Positions 1 to 8,714 of a stretch of DNA of 64,000 nt are shown here, in pieces (the stretch's first letter is position 1; each line of letters begins with the position of its first letter). A model generated the notes under the pieces. It saw nothing but the letters and a program-made list of their open reading frames with translations, was not told the DNA's origin and did no database searches. The stretch is taken from positions 10,888 to 74,887 of the forward strand of contig JAYOLL010000017.1 in NCBI GenBank assembly GCA_038120295.1, given 5' to 3'. The stretch is from JAYOEY01 sp038120295 (GTDB lineage: Bacteria > Pseudomonadota > Alphaproteobacteria > MPNO01 > UBA2964). The translations under genes were made by a program, and so were the position numbers.

Positions 1-252
1 CCGTCGCTATACAGCGACCGGACCCGGAAAATCGTCAGATTTCTTTTGTCGCTCGGCTGATCTCTACGGCTGACGTCATTCTCACGACAAGTTGAGTGCC
101 GGTGAACGGGAGTTTCGTTGAGCCTCCCTCCGGCGTGACTAAGTATCGGGAGCGAACAGCATGTGCCGTTCGCGGCTGCTTGTTGCCGGTGGTGAATCCA
201 TCGGCGGCGGGGATGCCGTAATGAAACCCATTGATTACCGGAGCTCACCGTT

Positions 253-582
253 ATGGATATGAAAAAGACCGTTACCGCGCTCAGCGTCGCCGCTCTTGCG
301 GCGTCGACCGCCGCTCTGCCTGCCGCCGCCGCCGACATTTCCGGCGTTACGGGCATCCAGATCGCCGCCTGCAACCCCTGTGCGGCGAAGAAAGGCTGCA
401 ACCCGTGTGCGGCAAAGAAAGGCTGCAACCCCTGNNNNNNNNNNNNNNNNNNNNNNNNNNNNNNNNNNNNNNNNNNNNNNNNNNNNNNNNNNNNNNNNNN
501 NNNNNNNNNNNNNNNNNNNNNNNNNNNNNNNNNNGCGGCAAAGCGCGGCTGCAATCCCTGTGCGGCCAGGAAAAAGTGGTAA
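253..582 (+). CDS. Exported Cys-rich CNPCAAKK-repeat protein (interrupted by assembly gap)
   Basis: A small protein with an N-terminal signal peptide (Lys pair, then an Ala/Leu-rich core ending near AAAAD), followed by 9-residue repeats of the form GCNPCAAKK and ending in ARKKW. Two full repeats precede the gap at 435-534 and one follows it. The frame is kept across the 100 N, but the true repeat number is unknown. GGAG at 240-243 lies 9 nt before this ATG; the ATG at 259 is an alternative start. The Cys pairs suggest metal binding in the periplasm, in the manner of Cys-repeat copper-handling peptides. No modifying enzyme or transporter lies nearby, so the function is inferred only. The 252 bases upstream show no other gene. 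Confidence 0.75.
   Translation: MDMKKTVTALSVAALAASTAALPAAAADISGVTGIQIAACNPCAAKKGCNPCAAKKGCNPXXXXXXXXXXXXXXXXXXXXXXXXXXXXXXXXXXAAKRGCNPCAARKKW
435..534. other. Assembly gap (100 N) inside the CNPC repeat
   Basis: Exactly 100 N within a 27-bp coding repeat. The round number suggests a placeholder of unknown true size, probably caused by collapse of near-identical repeats. Confidence 0.95.
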
Positions 583-601
583 GCCAGGGTTAGGTCGGAA
601 G

Positions 602-634
602 ACGCCGCCCGGTTCCGCCGGGCGGCGTTTTTTT
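602..634 (+). terminator. Intrinsic terminator after the CNPC-repeat gene
   Basis: Perfect 11-bp stem (602-612 with 618-628), 5-nt loop TTCCG, followed directly by a T run to 634. It lies 20 nt past the stop codon and separates the repeat protein from the sensor kinase. Confidence 0.9.
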
Positions 635-684
635 CATGTTGATTTTCATGACCTGCCATCCCGGACTTCCTCTATAGTCGTCGC

Positions 685-2121
685 ATGAAAGGACCGTCCA
701 CGAGACCCGACCGAAGTTGGTTCGGCCTGTCCGCCCGTCTCCTGCTGCTCACCATCTTCTTTGTGATGCTGAGCGAGGTGTTCATCTATGCGCCGTCGAT
801 CGGCAGGTTCCGGGTGACCTACCTGCAGGAACGGATCGCCGCCGCGCATCTCGCCAGTCTCGCCATAGAAGACATGCCCGCGCGGGCGACGAATGACAGG
901 CTCCGGAACCAGCTGCTCGATCATGCCGGCGTGCATGGCATCGTCCTCAAACGCGAATCCAGCAAGGCGCTTGTCCTGTCCCACAACATGCCGCCGACGG
1001 TGGATAAATCGTTCGACCTTACCAAAGGCACGTTCTTCGGGTTTATCGGCGATGCTTTTGAAACACTGCTCGCGAAAAAGGACCGTGCGCTTCGCATCAT
1101 GGCGCCGTCGCCCAAGGATTCGTCGGTTATCGTTGAAATCGTGATCGACGAACGGCCGATGCGTAATGCGATGGTCGCCTATTCCCTCAATATTCTCGGG
1201 CTGTCGATTGCGATTTCGCTGATGACGGCCGTTCTCGTCTATCTGTCGCTGCAGTGGCTGTTCGTGTGGCCGATGAGGCAGATCACCTCGTCGATGGTCC
1301 GTTTCCGGGAAGATCCCGCCGACGGGACTCGCCTCGTGACGCCCGACCGGCGAACCGATGAGCTCGGCGTCGCGCGTCGGGAACTTGCCGGTATGCAGCG
1401 CGGATTGCGGGCGGCGCTGATGCAGAACGCGCGCCTTGCGGCGCTGGGCACGGCGGTGACCAAGATCAATCACGATCTGCGCAACATCCTGGCCTCGGCA
1501 CAGCTGGTTTCGGACCATCTCGAAACCACCGAGGATCCCAAGATCCGGCGGATTGCACCGACCCTGATGGGCGCGATCGACCGGGCGTCCGATCTGTGTT
1601 CCAAGACATTGCGTTTCGTTCAGGAAGGCTCGGCGGCCTTCGAGGTTCGCGCTTTCCCGCTGGCGCCATTGCTCGACGAGATTTCCGATGCGGCGTCCGG
1701 GCTCGGCGATGGTCCATCGATCATCGAGAGCCGGGTCGATGATCGGCTGGAACTCCATGCCGACCGCGATCAGCTTTTCCGGGTTCTGCTCAACCTTGTG
1801 CGCAACGCGTTCGAGGCGGGCGCCAGCCGTGTCGCCATCCGGGGACAGGCCGAGCGCGACCGTATCGTCATCGAGGTCGCCGACAATGGTCCCGGTCTGC
1901 CCGACGCGATCCGCAGCAACCTGTTCCAGGCGTTTTCGGGAACGACCCGGGTTGGCGGAACGGGGCTGGGCCTGTCCATCGCCCGCGACCTGATGCGCGG
2001 CCACGGGGGCGATATCGAGCTGCGTCACACCGGGCCGGACGGAACGGTGTTCATGCTGTATTTGCCCACCGATCCCACGGGCGGCGGCGAACACCAGATC
2101 CCCAGGCTGGTGCATGGCTGA
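685..2121 (+). CDS. Sensor histidine kinase, membrane-bound, orphan
   Basis: A 478-residue HAMP-type kinase. One membrane helix lies near residues 14-34, then a periplasmic sensor segment to about 155, then a second helix near 160-190 and a HAMP linker. The phospho-acceptor box KINHDLRN places His at residue 263. The C-terminal ATPase domain shows N box LVRNAFEAG, G1 box DNGPGLP and G2 box GTGLGLSIA. No response regulator lies beside it, so the partner and signal are unknown. TATAGT at 673-678 ends only 6 nt before the ATG and there is no Shine-Dalgarno, so the mRNA may be leaderless. Confidence 0.9.
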   Translation: MKGPSTRPDRSWFGLSARLLLLTIFFVMLSEVFIYAPSIGRFRVTYLQERIAAAHLASLAIEDMPARATNDRLRNQLLDHAGVHGIVLKRESSKALVLSHNMPPTVDKSFDLTKGTFFGFIGDAFETLLAKKDRALRIMAPSPKDSSVIVEIVIDERPMRNAMVAYSLNILGLSIAISLMTAVLVYLSLQWLFVWPMRQITSSMVRFREDPADGTRLVTPDRRTDELGVARRELAGMQRGLRAALMQNARLAALGTAVTKINHDLRNILASAQLVSDHLETTEDPKIRRIAPTLMGAIDRASDLCSKTLRFVQEGSAAFEVRAFPLAPLLDEISDAASGLGDGPSIIESRVDDRLELHADRDQLFRVLLNLVRNAFEAGASRVAIRGQAERDRIVIEVADNGPGLPDAIRSNLFQAFSGTTRVGGTGLGLSIARDLMRGHGGDIELRHTGPDGTVFMLYLPTDPTGGGEHQIPRLVHG

Positions 2122-2128
2122 CGTCGAT

Positions 2129-2158
2129 TTGCCCGGCAGCGCCCCGGCGCGCTAGTGT
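2129..2158 (+). promoter_or_regulatory. Candidate sigma-70 promoter for the PEP mutase-family gene
   Basis: TTGCCC (2129-2134), 18-nt spacer, TAGTGT (2153-2158). It would give a leader of about 25 nt before the ATG at 2191. Both boxes are imperfect. Confidence 0.4.
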
Positions 2159-2190
2159 CGCGCGATTTTGACCATGGACAGGGGCTGAAA

Positions 2191-3051
2191 ATGACATCAC
2201 CTGCGGAGCAGTTGCGCCAGCGTCTGGCGGAACCTGGCGTCATCCTGACGCCTGCCTGTTTCGACGCGCTGTCGGCCCGGATCATCGAACGCGCCGGGTT
2301 CGGGGCGAGTTTTATGAGCGGCTTCGCTGTCTCGGCGGCAAGGCTGGGTATGCCGGATACGGGGCTGATTTCCTATGCGGAGATGCTCGAACAGGGGCGC
2401 GATATCTGCAACGCCGTGTCGATTCCCGTGATCGGCGACGCGGACACCGGTTACGGCAACGCGCTCAACGTCAAACGCACTATCCGCGGCTATGCCCAGG
2501 CCGGCTTTGCCTGCGCGATGATCGAAGACCAGCTTGCGCCGAAACGCTGCGGCCATACGCGCGGCAAGCAGGTGGTCTCGCGCGACGAGGCGCTTCTGCG
2601 TATTCAGGCGGCGGTCGATGCGCGCGAGGAAGGCGCCGACATTCTGATCATGGCGCGGACCGATGCGCGCGCGACCGACGGGTTCGAGGAAGCCATGTGG
2701 CGCATCCGCGCTTTCGCCGAAATCGGCGCCGATATCCTGTTCCTCGAAGCGCCTCAGAGCGAGGATGAGATGCGTGCCTTCTGCGATGGCGTCGAGGGCC
2801 ACAAGATGGCGAATCTGGTGGAGCAGGGGGATACGCCGGTCCTGCCGCCGGCCGAGCTGGAAGCGATGGGCTTCAAGATCGTGCTTTACCCGCTAACGCT
2901 GCTGAACGCCGCCATGGCGGCGATGGAACGTGCCGCGGTTGCGCTACGCGAAGAGCGCCCGCCCGAACAGCTGACCGATTTCGCGCATATCCGCGACGTT
3001 GTCGGCTTCACCGACTATTACGAGGCGGAGAAGAAATACGCCCGGGATTGA
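2191..3051 (+). CDS. Isocitrate lyase/PEP mutase-family enzyme
   Basis: A 286-residue TIM-barrel lyase of the isocitrate lyase/phosphonomutase superfamily. DADTGYGN near residue 83 supplies the Mg2+-binding acidic residues, and KRCGH (118-122) is the catalytic-loop signature with the active Cys. Such short homologues include 2-methylisocitrate lyase, oxaloacetate decarboxylase and carboxyphosphonoenolpyruvate mutase; the exact substrate cannot be read from motifs. The frame is open back to a GTG at 2155, but AGGGG at 2179-2184 points to the ATG at 2191, and typical family N-termini begin near this point. Confidence 0.85.
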   Translation: MTSPAEQLRQRLAEPGVILTPACFDALSARIIERAGFGASFMSGFAVSAARLGMPDTGLISYAEMLEQGRDICNAVSIPVIGDADTGYGNALNVKRTIRGYAQAGFACAMIEDQLAPKRCGHTRGKQVVSRDEALLRIQAAVDAREEGADILIMARTDARATDGFEEAMWRIRAFAEIGADILFLEAPQSEDEMRAFCDGVEGHKMANLVEQGDTPVLPPAELEAMGFKIVLYPLTLLNAAMAAMERAAVALREERPPEQLTDFAHIRDVVGFTDYYEAEKKYARD

Positions 3052-3078
3052 AAGTTTCCGGGATCCGCCTTTGGCCTT

Positions 3079-3699
3079 CTACCCCAACCCCACCATCACG
3101 AATTCGCGGAACGCCGGGCGTTCCTGTAGCGCGGCGTACCAGCGCTCGACATTCGGCAGGGCCTTGCGCTCGATGCCCTCGAACGCGTACCAGCGATAGG
3201 CGTAGATGCCGGCCGGAATGTCGCCCATCGTGAAATCGTCGCTTGCCAGAAATTTCGTTTTCGCGAGTTGCGCGTCCACGATCTCAAGATTGGCTTCGGT
3301 CGTCGCGCGCGATTTCTCGATAGCGTCCCAGTTTCGTTTCTCCGGCGCATCGCGCACCAACCCGTGAAAGATGTTGGTGAAGCCCGGCCCCAGCGTGGTG
3401 AGCTGCCAGTCCATCCAGCGCTCGGCGCTGGCCAGCGCGTGCGCGTCGTCGGGGTGGAGCGTTCCCAGCCCGTGTTCCCGGGCGAGATGCCGTACGATCG
3501 CGTTCGATTCCCACAGCACGAAATCGCCGTCGACCAGGGTCGGTACCCGGCGATTGGGGTTGAGGACGGCGTACGCGTCGGTGTCGACCACGCCGAATTC
3601 GCGGCCTGCGTCCTCGCGGTCGTACTCGACGTCCATCTCCGCCAGCGCCCAGAGAACCTTCTGGACGTTGGACGAGCTCTTGCGGCCGATGATCTTCAT
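3079..3699 (-). CDS. Glutathione S-transferase family protein (copy 1)
   Basis: A 206-residue two-domain GST. The N-terminal thioredoxin-like half starts with a short strand and SSSNVQKVLWAL, which supplies the Ser/Asn region used to activate glutathione. NRRVPTLVDG has the cis-Pro, and LWESNAIVRHLA has the Glu-Ser pair that binds the gamma-glutamyl group. The C-terminal half is helical. It lies 11 nt downstream of a close paralogue and ends a minus-strand run. The substrate is unknown. Confidence 0.9.
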   Translation of the reverse strand: MKIIGRKSSSNVQKVLWALAEMDVEYDREDAGREFGVVDTDAYAVLNPNRRVPTLVDGDFVLWESNAIVRHLAREHGLGTLHPDDAHALASAERWMDWQLTTLGPGFTNIFHGLVRDAPEKRNWDAIEKSRATTEANLEIVDAQLAKTKFLASDDFTMGDIPAGIYAYRWYAFEGIERKALPNVERWYAALQERPAFREFVMVGLG

Positions 3700-3710
3700 T
3701 TCATGTCTCC

Positions 3711-4331
3711 TCAGGCGAGCGGGTTCATTACGGCGTCCTGAAACGCCTTGCGTTCGGTCAGCGCATCGTACCAGCGCTTCAGATTGGTGTAGTTCTCGCG
3801 TTCCATGTCCATCACGAACCAGCGATAGCCGGCGATGCCGAGCGGAATATCGGCGATGGTGAAATCGTCGCTCGCCAGGAACTGCGTTTTTGAGAGCTGC
3901 GCATCCATGATTGCGAACAGGCCGCTCAGCTTCATACGCGCGGCCTCGATGGCGTCGGCATCGCGTTTCTCGGGCGGCGTGCGGACGAGCCCCCAGAACA
4001 CCGGCACCATGGCCGGGCTCATGGTCGCGATCTGCCAGTCCATCCAGCGTTCTGCATGGCCGCGGACCTGAAGGTCCGACGGCGACAGCGGGTCGCCGCC
4101 ATGTTTGGCCGCCAGATAGCGGACGATGGAGTTGGACTCCCAGAGGATGTAGCCATCGTCGTCGATGGTCGGAACGCGTCCGTTCGGGTTAATCGCCAGA
4201 TATTCCGGCCGGTCGTTGCCGCCGAACGGGCCGCCGAGATCCTCACGCTCGTATTCGAGCCCTAGCTCTCCGCATACCCACAGAACCTTCTGGACGTTGG
4301 ACGACGTGTCCCGCCCCATGATCTTCAGCAT
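3711..4331 (-). CDS. Glutathione S-transferase family protein (copy 2)
   Basis: A 206-residue GST of the same length and layout as its neighbour: SSNVQKVLWVCGEL, then NGRVPTIDDDG with the cis-Pro, then LWESNSIVRYLA. The shared length, motif order and 11-nt spacing indicate a tandem duplication followed by divergence. It follows a VOC-family gene in the same run, so both may belong to a glutathione-dependent detoxification unit. That role is inferred from context. Confidence 0.9.
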   Translation of the reverse strand: MLKIMGRDTSSNVQKVLWVCGELGLEYEREDLGGPFGGNDRPEYLAINPNGRVPTIDDDGYILWESNSIVRYLAAKHGGDPLSPSDLQVRGHAERWMDWQIATMSPAMVPVFWGLVRTPPEKRDADAIEAARMKLSGLFAIMDAQLSKTQFLASDDFTIADIPLGIAGYRWFVMDMERENYTNLKRWYDALTERKAFQDAVMNPLA

Positions 4332-4348
4332 CTTCTTTACTCCTGAAA

Positions 4349-4762
4349 CTATTCCGTCGAGGGCCCCTTGAGCTCCACCTCGTTACCGTCGGGGTCCTCG
4401 AAATAGACCGACGGTCCGGTACCTTCCGCGCCGAAACGCATGCCGCTCTTGGTCACCTTCACGCCGTTCTTTTCGAGGTACGACGTCAGCGCCTCCTCGT
4501 CAAATTCCGACAGGGTCAGCGCAAAATGGTCCATATTGCGGCCTGCGGTCGGCGGGCCGTATCCGGGCCGTGTTCCCAGCTTGCCGTCGAGGGGCACGAG
4601 ATCGATCATCGAGCCGCCCGCCTGGAACTGGTAAAGGCCGGTATCCTCGCGAATTCGGGCCTCGGGACAGCCAAGAATGTCGCGGTAAAAACGGATCGAT
4701 TTTTCGATGTCGGCGACCCGCAGCACGACATGGTCGAGTTTGGCGATCTTGATCGGGTTCAT
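4349..4762 (-). CDS. VOC-family (glyoxalase/dioxygenase fold) protein
   Basis: A 137-residue vicinal-oxygen-chelate protein made of two beta-alpha-beta-beta-beta modules. LDHVVLRVADIEKSIRFYRD carries the first metal-ligand His, and DHFALTL and YFEDPDGNEVEL carry the second His and the final Glu. The length fits single-chain glyoxalase I-like enzymes, and the two GST genes just downstream make a glutathione-conjugate substrate possible, but fosfomycin-resistance-like or dioxygenase activity is not excluded. Confidence 0.85.
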   Translation of the reverse strand: MNPIKIAKLDHVVLRVADIEKSIRFYRDILGCPEARIREDTGLYQFQAGGSMIDLVPLDGKLGTRPGYGPPTAGRNMDHFALTLSEFDEEALTSYLEKNGVKVTKSGMRFGAEGTGPSVYFEDPDGNEVELKGPSTE

Positions 4763-4799
4763 CCGCCTTCTCCCTGATTTTGGCGTATTATACCACGCC

Positions 4800-5990
4800 T
4801 CAGTCGAGCTGAAGAAGCTGCGCTTTCAGATAGGCGGACTCGGGCAGGTGGGGATGGACCGGATGATCGGGGCCCGCCCCCGTCGTTGACAGGATGCGCG
4901 CTTCGCGGCCTGTATCGGCGATGCCGCGCCTTACCTGTTCGGCGAACTGGTCCAGCGGCATGTGATGCGAGCAGGAGGCGGTAAACAGGAGCCCGCCCGG
5001 CGCAACCAGCGAGGCCGACAGGCGTGCCAGCTTGCGGTAGCCGCGCGCACCGGACTTCTGATCGCGCCGGGATTTGACGAAAGCCGGCGGGTCGGCGACG
5101 ACGATGTCGAAGGTCTCGCCCGCGGCGGCCAACCGTTCCGCCTCGTCGAAGGCGCTCGCCTTGCGGATATCGCAAAGACCGTCCAGCCCGTTCGCTTCCG
5201 CGGTCTGTGAAACCAGGTCGAGCGCTGCCTGCGACCGGTCCACCAGCGTCACTGACTCTGCGCCTGCTTTCGCCGCCGAAAGCCCGAACCCGCCCAGATA
5301 GCAGTAGAGATCGAGCACCCGCGCGCCGGAAGCAAGGGAAGCCACCAGCGCGCGATTGGCAGCCTGGTCGAAAAACCAGCCCGTCTTCTGTCCGCTGCCC
5401 AGGTCGAGCCGGAACTCAACGCCGTTTTCCGTGAGAATATGCGGCGAGGGCGGTTCGGGCCCGATCCAGCGAACCTCGTCCTCAAGACCTTCCAGCCGCC
5501 GCGTCGAATTATCGTTTTTCAGCAGGATCGCCGACGAACCGGTAACTGCGCGTAACGCATCGATCAGCGTATCCTGCATCAGCGCCATGCCGGCCGCGTT
5601 AATCTGTACGCACAGAAAGTCGCCGTACCGGTCTACGATGAGTCCCGGCAGACCGTCCGCTTCCGAATGGAGCATCCGGTAGTACGGCCTCCCGAACAGC
5701 CGGTCCCGCAGAAACAGTGCGGCCCGCAGCCGGCTTTCCAGCAACGCGCCGTCCACCGGTCCGCCATCGCGCCGCAGAATGCGTCCGGCGATCAGCGAGT
5801 GCGGGTTAAAGAACCCGGTTCCGACCGACCCGCCGCCGGCATCCGCGAAGGCGACGACGGTTCCCGGCGTCAGCGATTTCGTTTCCGGCGACATCTGCAG
5901 CTCGTTGGAAAATATCCACGGATGGCCGGCGCGGACGCGCTTCTGGCGGCCCTTGGCCAGCCTGACTTCCGGAAATGCTACGGCGTTCAT
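4800..5990 (-). CDS. rlmI: Class I SAM-dependent rRNA methyltransferase, RlmI-like
   Basis: A 396-residue cytosolic enzyme: an N-terminal PUA domain (RVRAGHPWIFSNEL), a central linker domain, and a C-terminal Rossmann methyltransferase with VLDLYCYLGGFGL as SAM-binding motif I and VVADPPAFVKSR as the catalytic motif IV. This layout is that of RlmI, which methylates C5 of a 23S rRNA cytosine. The start overlaps the stop of the upstream transporter by 4 nt (ATGA), so the two are translationally coupled. The nucleotide target is inferred from family. Confidence 0.85.
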   Translation of the reverse strand: MNAVAFPEVRLAKGRQKRVRAGHPWIFSNELQMSPETKSLTPGTVVAFADAGGGSVGTGFFNPHSLIAGRILRRDGGPVDGALLESRLRAALFLRDRLFGRPYYRMLHSEADGLPGLIVDRYGDFLCVQINAAGMALMQDTLIDALRAVTGSSAILLKNDNSTRRLEGLEDEVRWIGPEPPSPHILTENGVEFRLDLGSGQKTGWFFDQAANRALVASLASGARVLDLYCYLGGFGLSAAKAGAESVTLVDRSQAALDLVSQTAEANGLDGLCDIRKASAFDEAERLAAAGETFDIVVADPPAFVKSRRDQKSGARGYRKLARLSASLVAPGGLLFTASCSHHMPLDQFAEQVRRGIADTGREARILSTTGAGPDHPVHPHLPESAYLKAQLLQLD

Positions 5991-6892
5991 TCCGCGGCCT
6001 TTCTACTCGCCCGGTTCTCCCGTGACGTGTTGTACCAGGTTGCCGCGAAGATAATCACCGCGCCCATCCAGACCCATAGATCGGGCTCTTCGAGATAGAG
6101 AAAGAACCCGAACAGGGCGGCGATCGGCAGGCGCAGGAAGTCGAAGGGAGCAACGAAACTGGCGTCGGCTGCGGCAAACGCCCGAATAATGCAGAAATGG
6201 GCAAGCCACCCGAATACGCCCAGCAGAAGGATCGGAATCGTGTCTTCAGCCATCAACGGTTGCCATTTCCAGATCGCCGGGATGGCGGATATCGGGATGA
6301 AAATGACCGACATGTAGAACAGCACCGCGTTGGGGCTGTCGGTCCGCGACAGCGCCTTTGTCGATACGCCTGACGAAGCGTAGAAAACCGCAGAGGCAAT
6401 CACCGCGATGATGCCGGGCGTGACGTCGACGAAGCCGGGGCGGATGATGACCAGAGCGCCGGCGAACCCGATGGCCGTTGCCGCCCACCGGTGAAACCCG
6501 ACGCTTTCGCGCAGGAAGATCGCTGCCAGAACCACTGAAAAGAGCGGTACCGTGAATTGCAGCGCCGAGAGGTCGGCGAGCGGCACCAGCGTCACGCCGA
6601 AGAACCAGCCGACATTTCCGAAATAGTGGATCGTGTTGCGGAAAACGTGGAGCCCGATCCTTCGGGTCTTCAGGTTGATCAGCCCTACCTTGATGGCCCA
6701 GGGCAGAATCAGGAAAAAGCTCACCACGCTCCGCAGGAAGATCATCTGCAGCACGTCGTACTGCGTCTGCAGATGCCGGATCACGAGCGCGAGGAGCGTC
6801 AGGAACAGACCGCCAAGGATCATCCAGATCGCACCGCGGACAGTTCCCGGCAATCTGCCGAACGCGCGTTCGAGGGGGGACAGAAGGACCAT
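5987..6892 (-). CDS. DMT-superfamily (EamA) transporter
   Basis: About 301 residues with ten predicted membrane helices arranged as two EamA repeats; the first begins AIWMILGGLFLTLLALVIRH. Proteins of this kind export or import small metabolites at the inner membrane. The frame is open further upstream, but the ATG at 6892 lies 5 nt after the ggt stop, matches usual EamA N-termini and avoids a long overlap. The gene ends in a 4-nt overlap with rlmI. The substrate is unknown. Confidence 0.85.
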   Translation of the reverse strand: MVLLSPLERAFGRLPGTVRGAIWMILGGLFLTLLALVIRHLQTQYDVLQMIFLRSVVSFFLILPWAIKVGLINLKTRRIGLHVFRNTIHYFGNVGWFFGVTLVPLADLSALQFTVPLFSVVLAAIFLRESVGFHRWAATAIGFAGALVIIRPGFVDVTPGIIAVIASAVFYASSGVSTKALSRTDSPNAVLFYMSVIFIPISAIPAIWKWQPLMAEDTIPILLLGVFGWLAHFCIIRAFAAADASFVAPFDFLRLPIAALFGFFLYLEEPDLWVWMGAVIIFAATWYNTSRENRASRKAAE

Positions 6893-6896
6893 CCCG

Positions 6897-8714
6897 TCAG
6901 TCGCCCAGCGCGATGCCTTCGCGCCGCGGGTCTGCCCCGCCGTCCAGAACGCGGTCGAGCCCGCCTTCCGGCCCATTGTTCAGGACGCGCACGCCGTGCA
7001 GCCCGCTGGTACGGGGCCGAATGCGCGGATTATGGCCGAGCGCCTTCAGCGCAGGGACGAGGTCTTCCAGTGCGGTTCCCCTTTCCAGCTCGGTTCGGCG
7101 ATTCCGGTTGAGAAAATTCGGCAGCGAGATCGCCTCCTGCATCGACATGTTCCAGTCCAGCGATGCTATCAGGCTCTTGGTGACGTAGCCGATAATACTG
7201 GAGCCGCCGGGCGAACCGACAGCCATGATCAGCTTTCCGGTTGTGTCGGTCACAATGGTGGGCGACATGGAGCTACGCGGCCGTTTTCCCGGACCGGGCC
7301 GGTTCGCGATTTTCTGACCGTCGCGTTCGGGGACAGGGGAAAAATCCGTCAGCTCGTCATTCAGCATGAAACCGCGCACCATCAGGCGCGAGCCGAACGG
7401 CATGCCGATGGTGGTGGTCATGGACACAGCGTGCCCCCAGCGGTCCACGGCGCTGACATGGCTGGTGGAGACCGGTCGCTGATCCCCGGTATCCGGTGCG
7501 AGAGCGCGGCGGCGCGACCAGCGTGGCGCGCCTGGCAATGCTTTTCCCATGCTTCGGGCGGCGGAGATGAGCCCGCTGCGCGCCTCGAGATAATCCCGGT
7601 CAAGGAGCCCTTCCACCGGAATGTCGAGGAAGTCCGGGTCCGCCATATACTGGTCGCGGTCGGCGAAAGCGAGGCGGCCCGCTTCCGCGACCAGATGCAC
7701 CGCCTGCGCGGTGCCCGGCCCGATACGGGACAGGTCGAACCGTTCCAGCAGGGCCAGAATCTGCAGCGTGGCGACGCCGCCCGACGTGGGCGGCGGCATG
7801 ACGCAGACGCGCCACACGCGGTAGGGCCGGCAAATGACCTGGCGCAGCCTGGCCCGGTATCCGGCAATGTCCGCAATCGTCATCCGGGCAGGCAGGACGG
7901 CGCTGGTCGATACGGCGCGGGCGATATCGCGCGCAATGGCCCCCGTATGGAATACGTCCGCTCCGCCTTCGGCGACAGTCTTCAGCGTAGCGGCGAGCGC
8001 CGGGTTGCGCAGCGTCGCGCCAACCGGCAGGGGTTCCCCCTCTCCGGTAAAGAAATAGTTCCGTGCGGCAGGGAAACTCTTCAGGTGACGGTCCTGGCGG
8101 ATCATGCTGTGAAGCCGTGGCGAGACGGCAAAACCCCGTTCCGACAGCGCGATCGCGGGGTCGAACAACCGTTTCCAGGGCAGTCGCCCGTGCGCCCGGT
8201 GCGCCATCTCCAGCATGCGCAGCAGACCGGGCACACCGACGCCGCGACCGCCCGCCTCTCTCGTCCGGTAAGGGATGGGTTTGCCGTTCCCGTCGAGAAA
8301 TAGCGTTTCTCCGGCGGACGCCGGTGCGGTTTCCCGGCCGTCATAGGCCCTGATATCGGCAGGTTTGCCTTTTTCAGGGTCGGGCGGGGCATAGTGCAGC
8401 AGGAATGCGCCGCCGCCGATGCCCGAGCTCTGCGGTTCTACCAGCGTAAGAACCATCTGCGCTGCGATGACCGCGTCGACGGCGCTGCCCCCGGCGCGCA
8501 GGATGCCGCGTCCCGCCTGTGCGGCATGCGGATTGGCCGCGGCGATCATATGTTTCCGGGCGAGGTTTTCGGGCGTTTGCGCACAGCCGGTGAGTAGGCC
8601 GCCGAGCAAAACCGCACAGATCAATCCCGGCAGACCGAACTTTTGGCCCAGATAGCGCCCCCTATCCGATCCAAGTACCGGTTCAAGTCCCGGTTCAAGT
8701 CCGGACCCAAGTCC
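6897..8714 (-). CDS. ggt: Gamma-glutamyltransferase, lipoprotein type (5' end unresolved)
   Basis: A gamma-glutamyltranspeptidase precursor that cleaves the gamma-glutamyl bond of glutathione in the cell envelope. A hydrophobic segment ends in lipobox LLTGC. The catalytic Thr lies in STSHVSAVD, where autoproteolysis separates the large and small subunits, and GSPGGSSI follows as an oxyanion/substrate loop. No ATG, GTG or TTG with a ribosome site is visible before the signal segment (about 8651). The open frame runs into the 12-bp repeat and the gap at 8717, so the start is left open. It heads the run ggt-eamA-rlmI. Confidence 0.85.
   Translation of the reverse strand, partial: GLGSGLEPGLEPVLGSDRGRYLGQKFGLPGLICAVLLGGLLTGCAQTPENLARKHMIAAANPHAAQAGRGILRAGGSAVDAVIAAQMVLTLVEPQSSGIGGGAFLLHYAPPDPEKGKPADIRAYDGRETAPASAGETLFLDGNGKPIPYRTREAGGRGVGVPGLLRMLEMAHRAHGRLPWKRLFDPAIALSERGFAVSPRLHSMIRQDRHLKSFPAARNYFFTGEGEPLPVGATLRNPALAATLKTVAEGGADVFHTGAIARDIARAVSTSAVLPARMTIADIAGYRARLRQVICRPYRVWRVCVMPPPTSGGVATLQILALLERFDLSRIGPGTAQAVHLVAEAGRLAFADRDQYMADPDFLDIPVEGLLDRDYLEARSGLISAARSMGKALPGAPRWSRRRALAPDTGDQRPVSTSHVSAVDRWGHAVSMTTTIGMPFGSRLMVRGFMLNDELTDFSPVPERDGQKIANRPGPGKRPRSSMSPTIVTDTTGKLIMAVGSPGGSSIIGYVTKSLIASLDWNMSMQEAISLPNFLNRNRRTELERGTALEDLVPALKALGHNPRIRPRTSGLHGVRVLNNGPEGGLDRVLDGGADPRREGIALGD

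Noticed and set aside
253..582. Repeat read as a CRISPR array
   Set aside because: The 27-bp units are contiguous and encode a regular peptide in one frame.
646..2115. 489-codon minus-strand frame opposite the kinase
   Set aside because: No family features; all kinase motifs lie on the plus strand. A GC-driven shadow.
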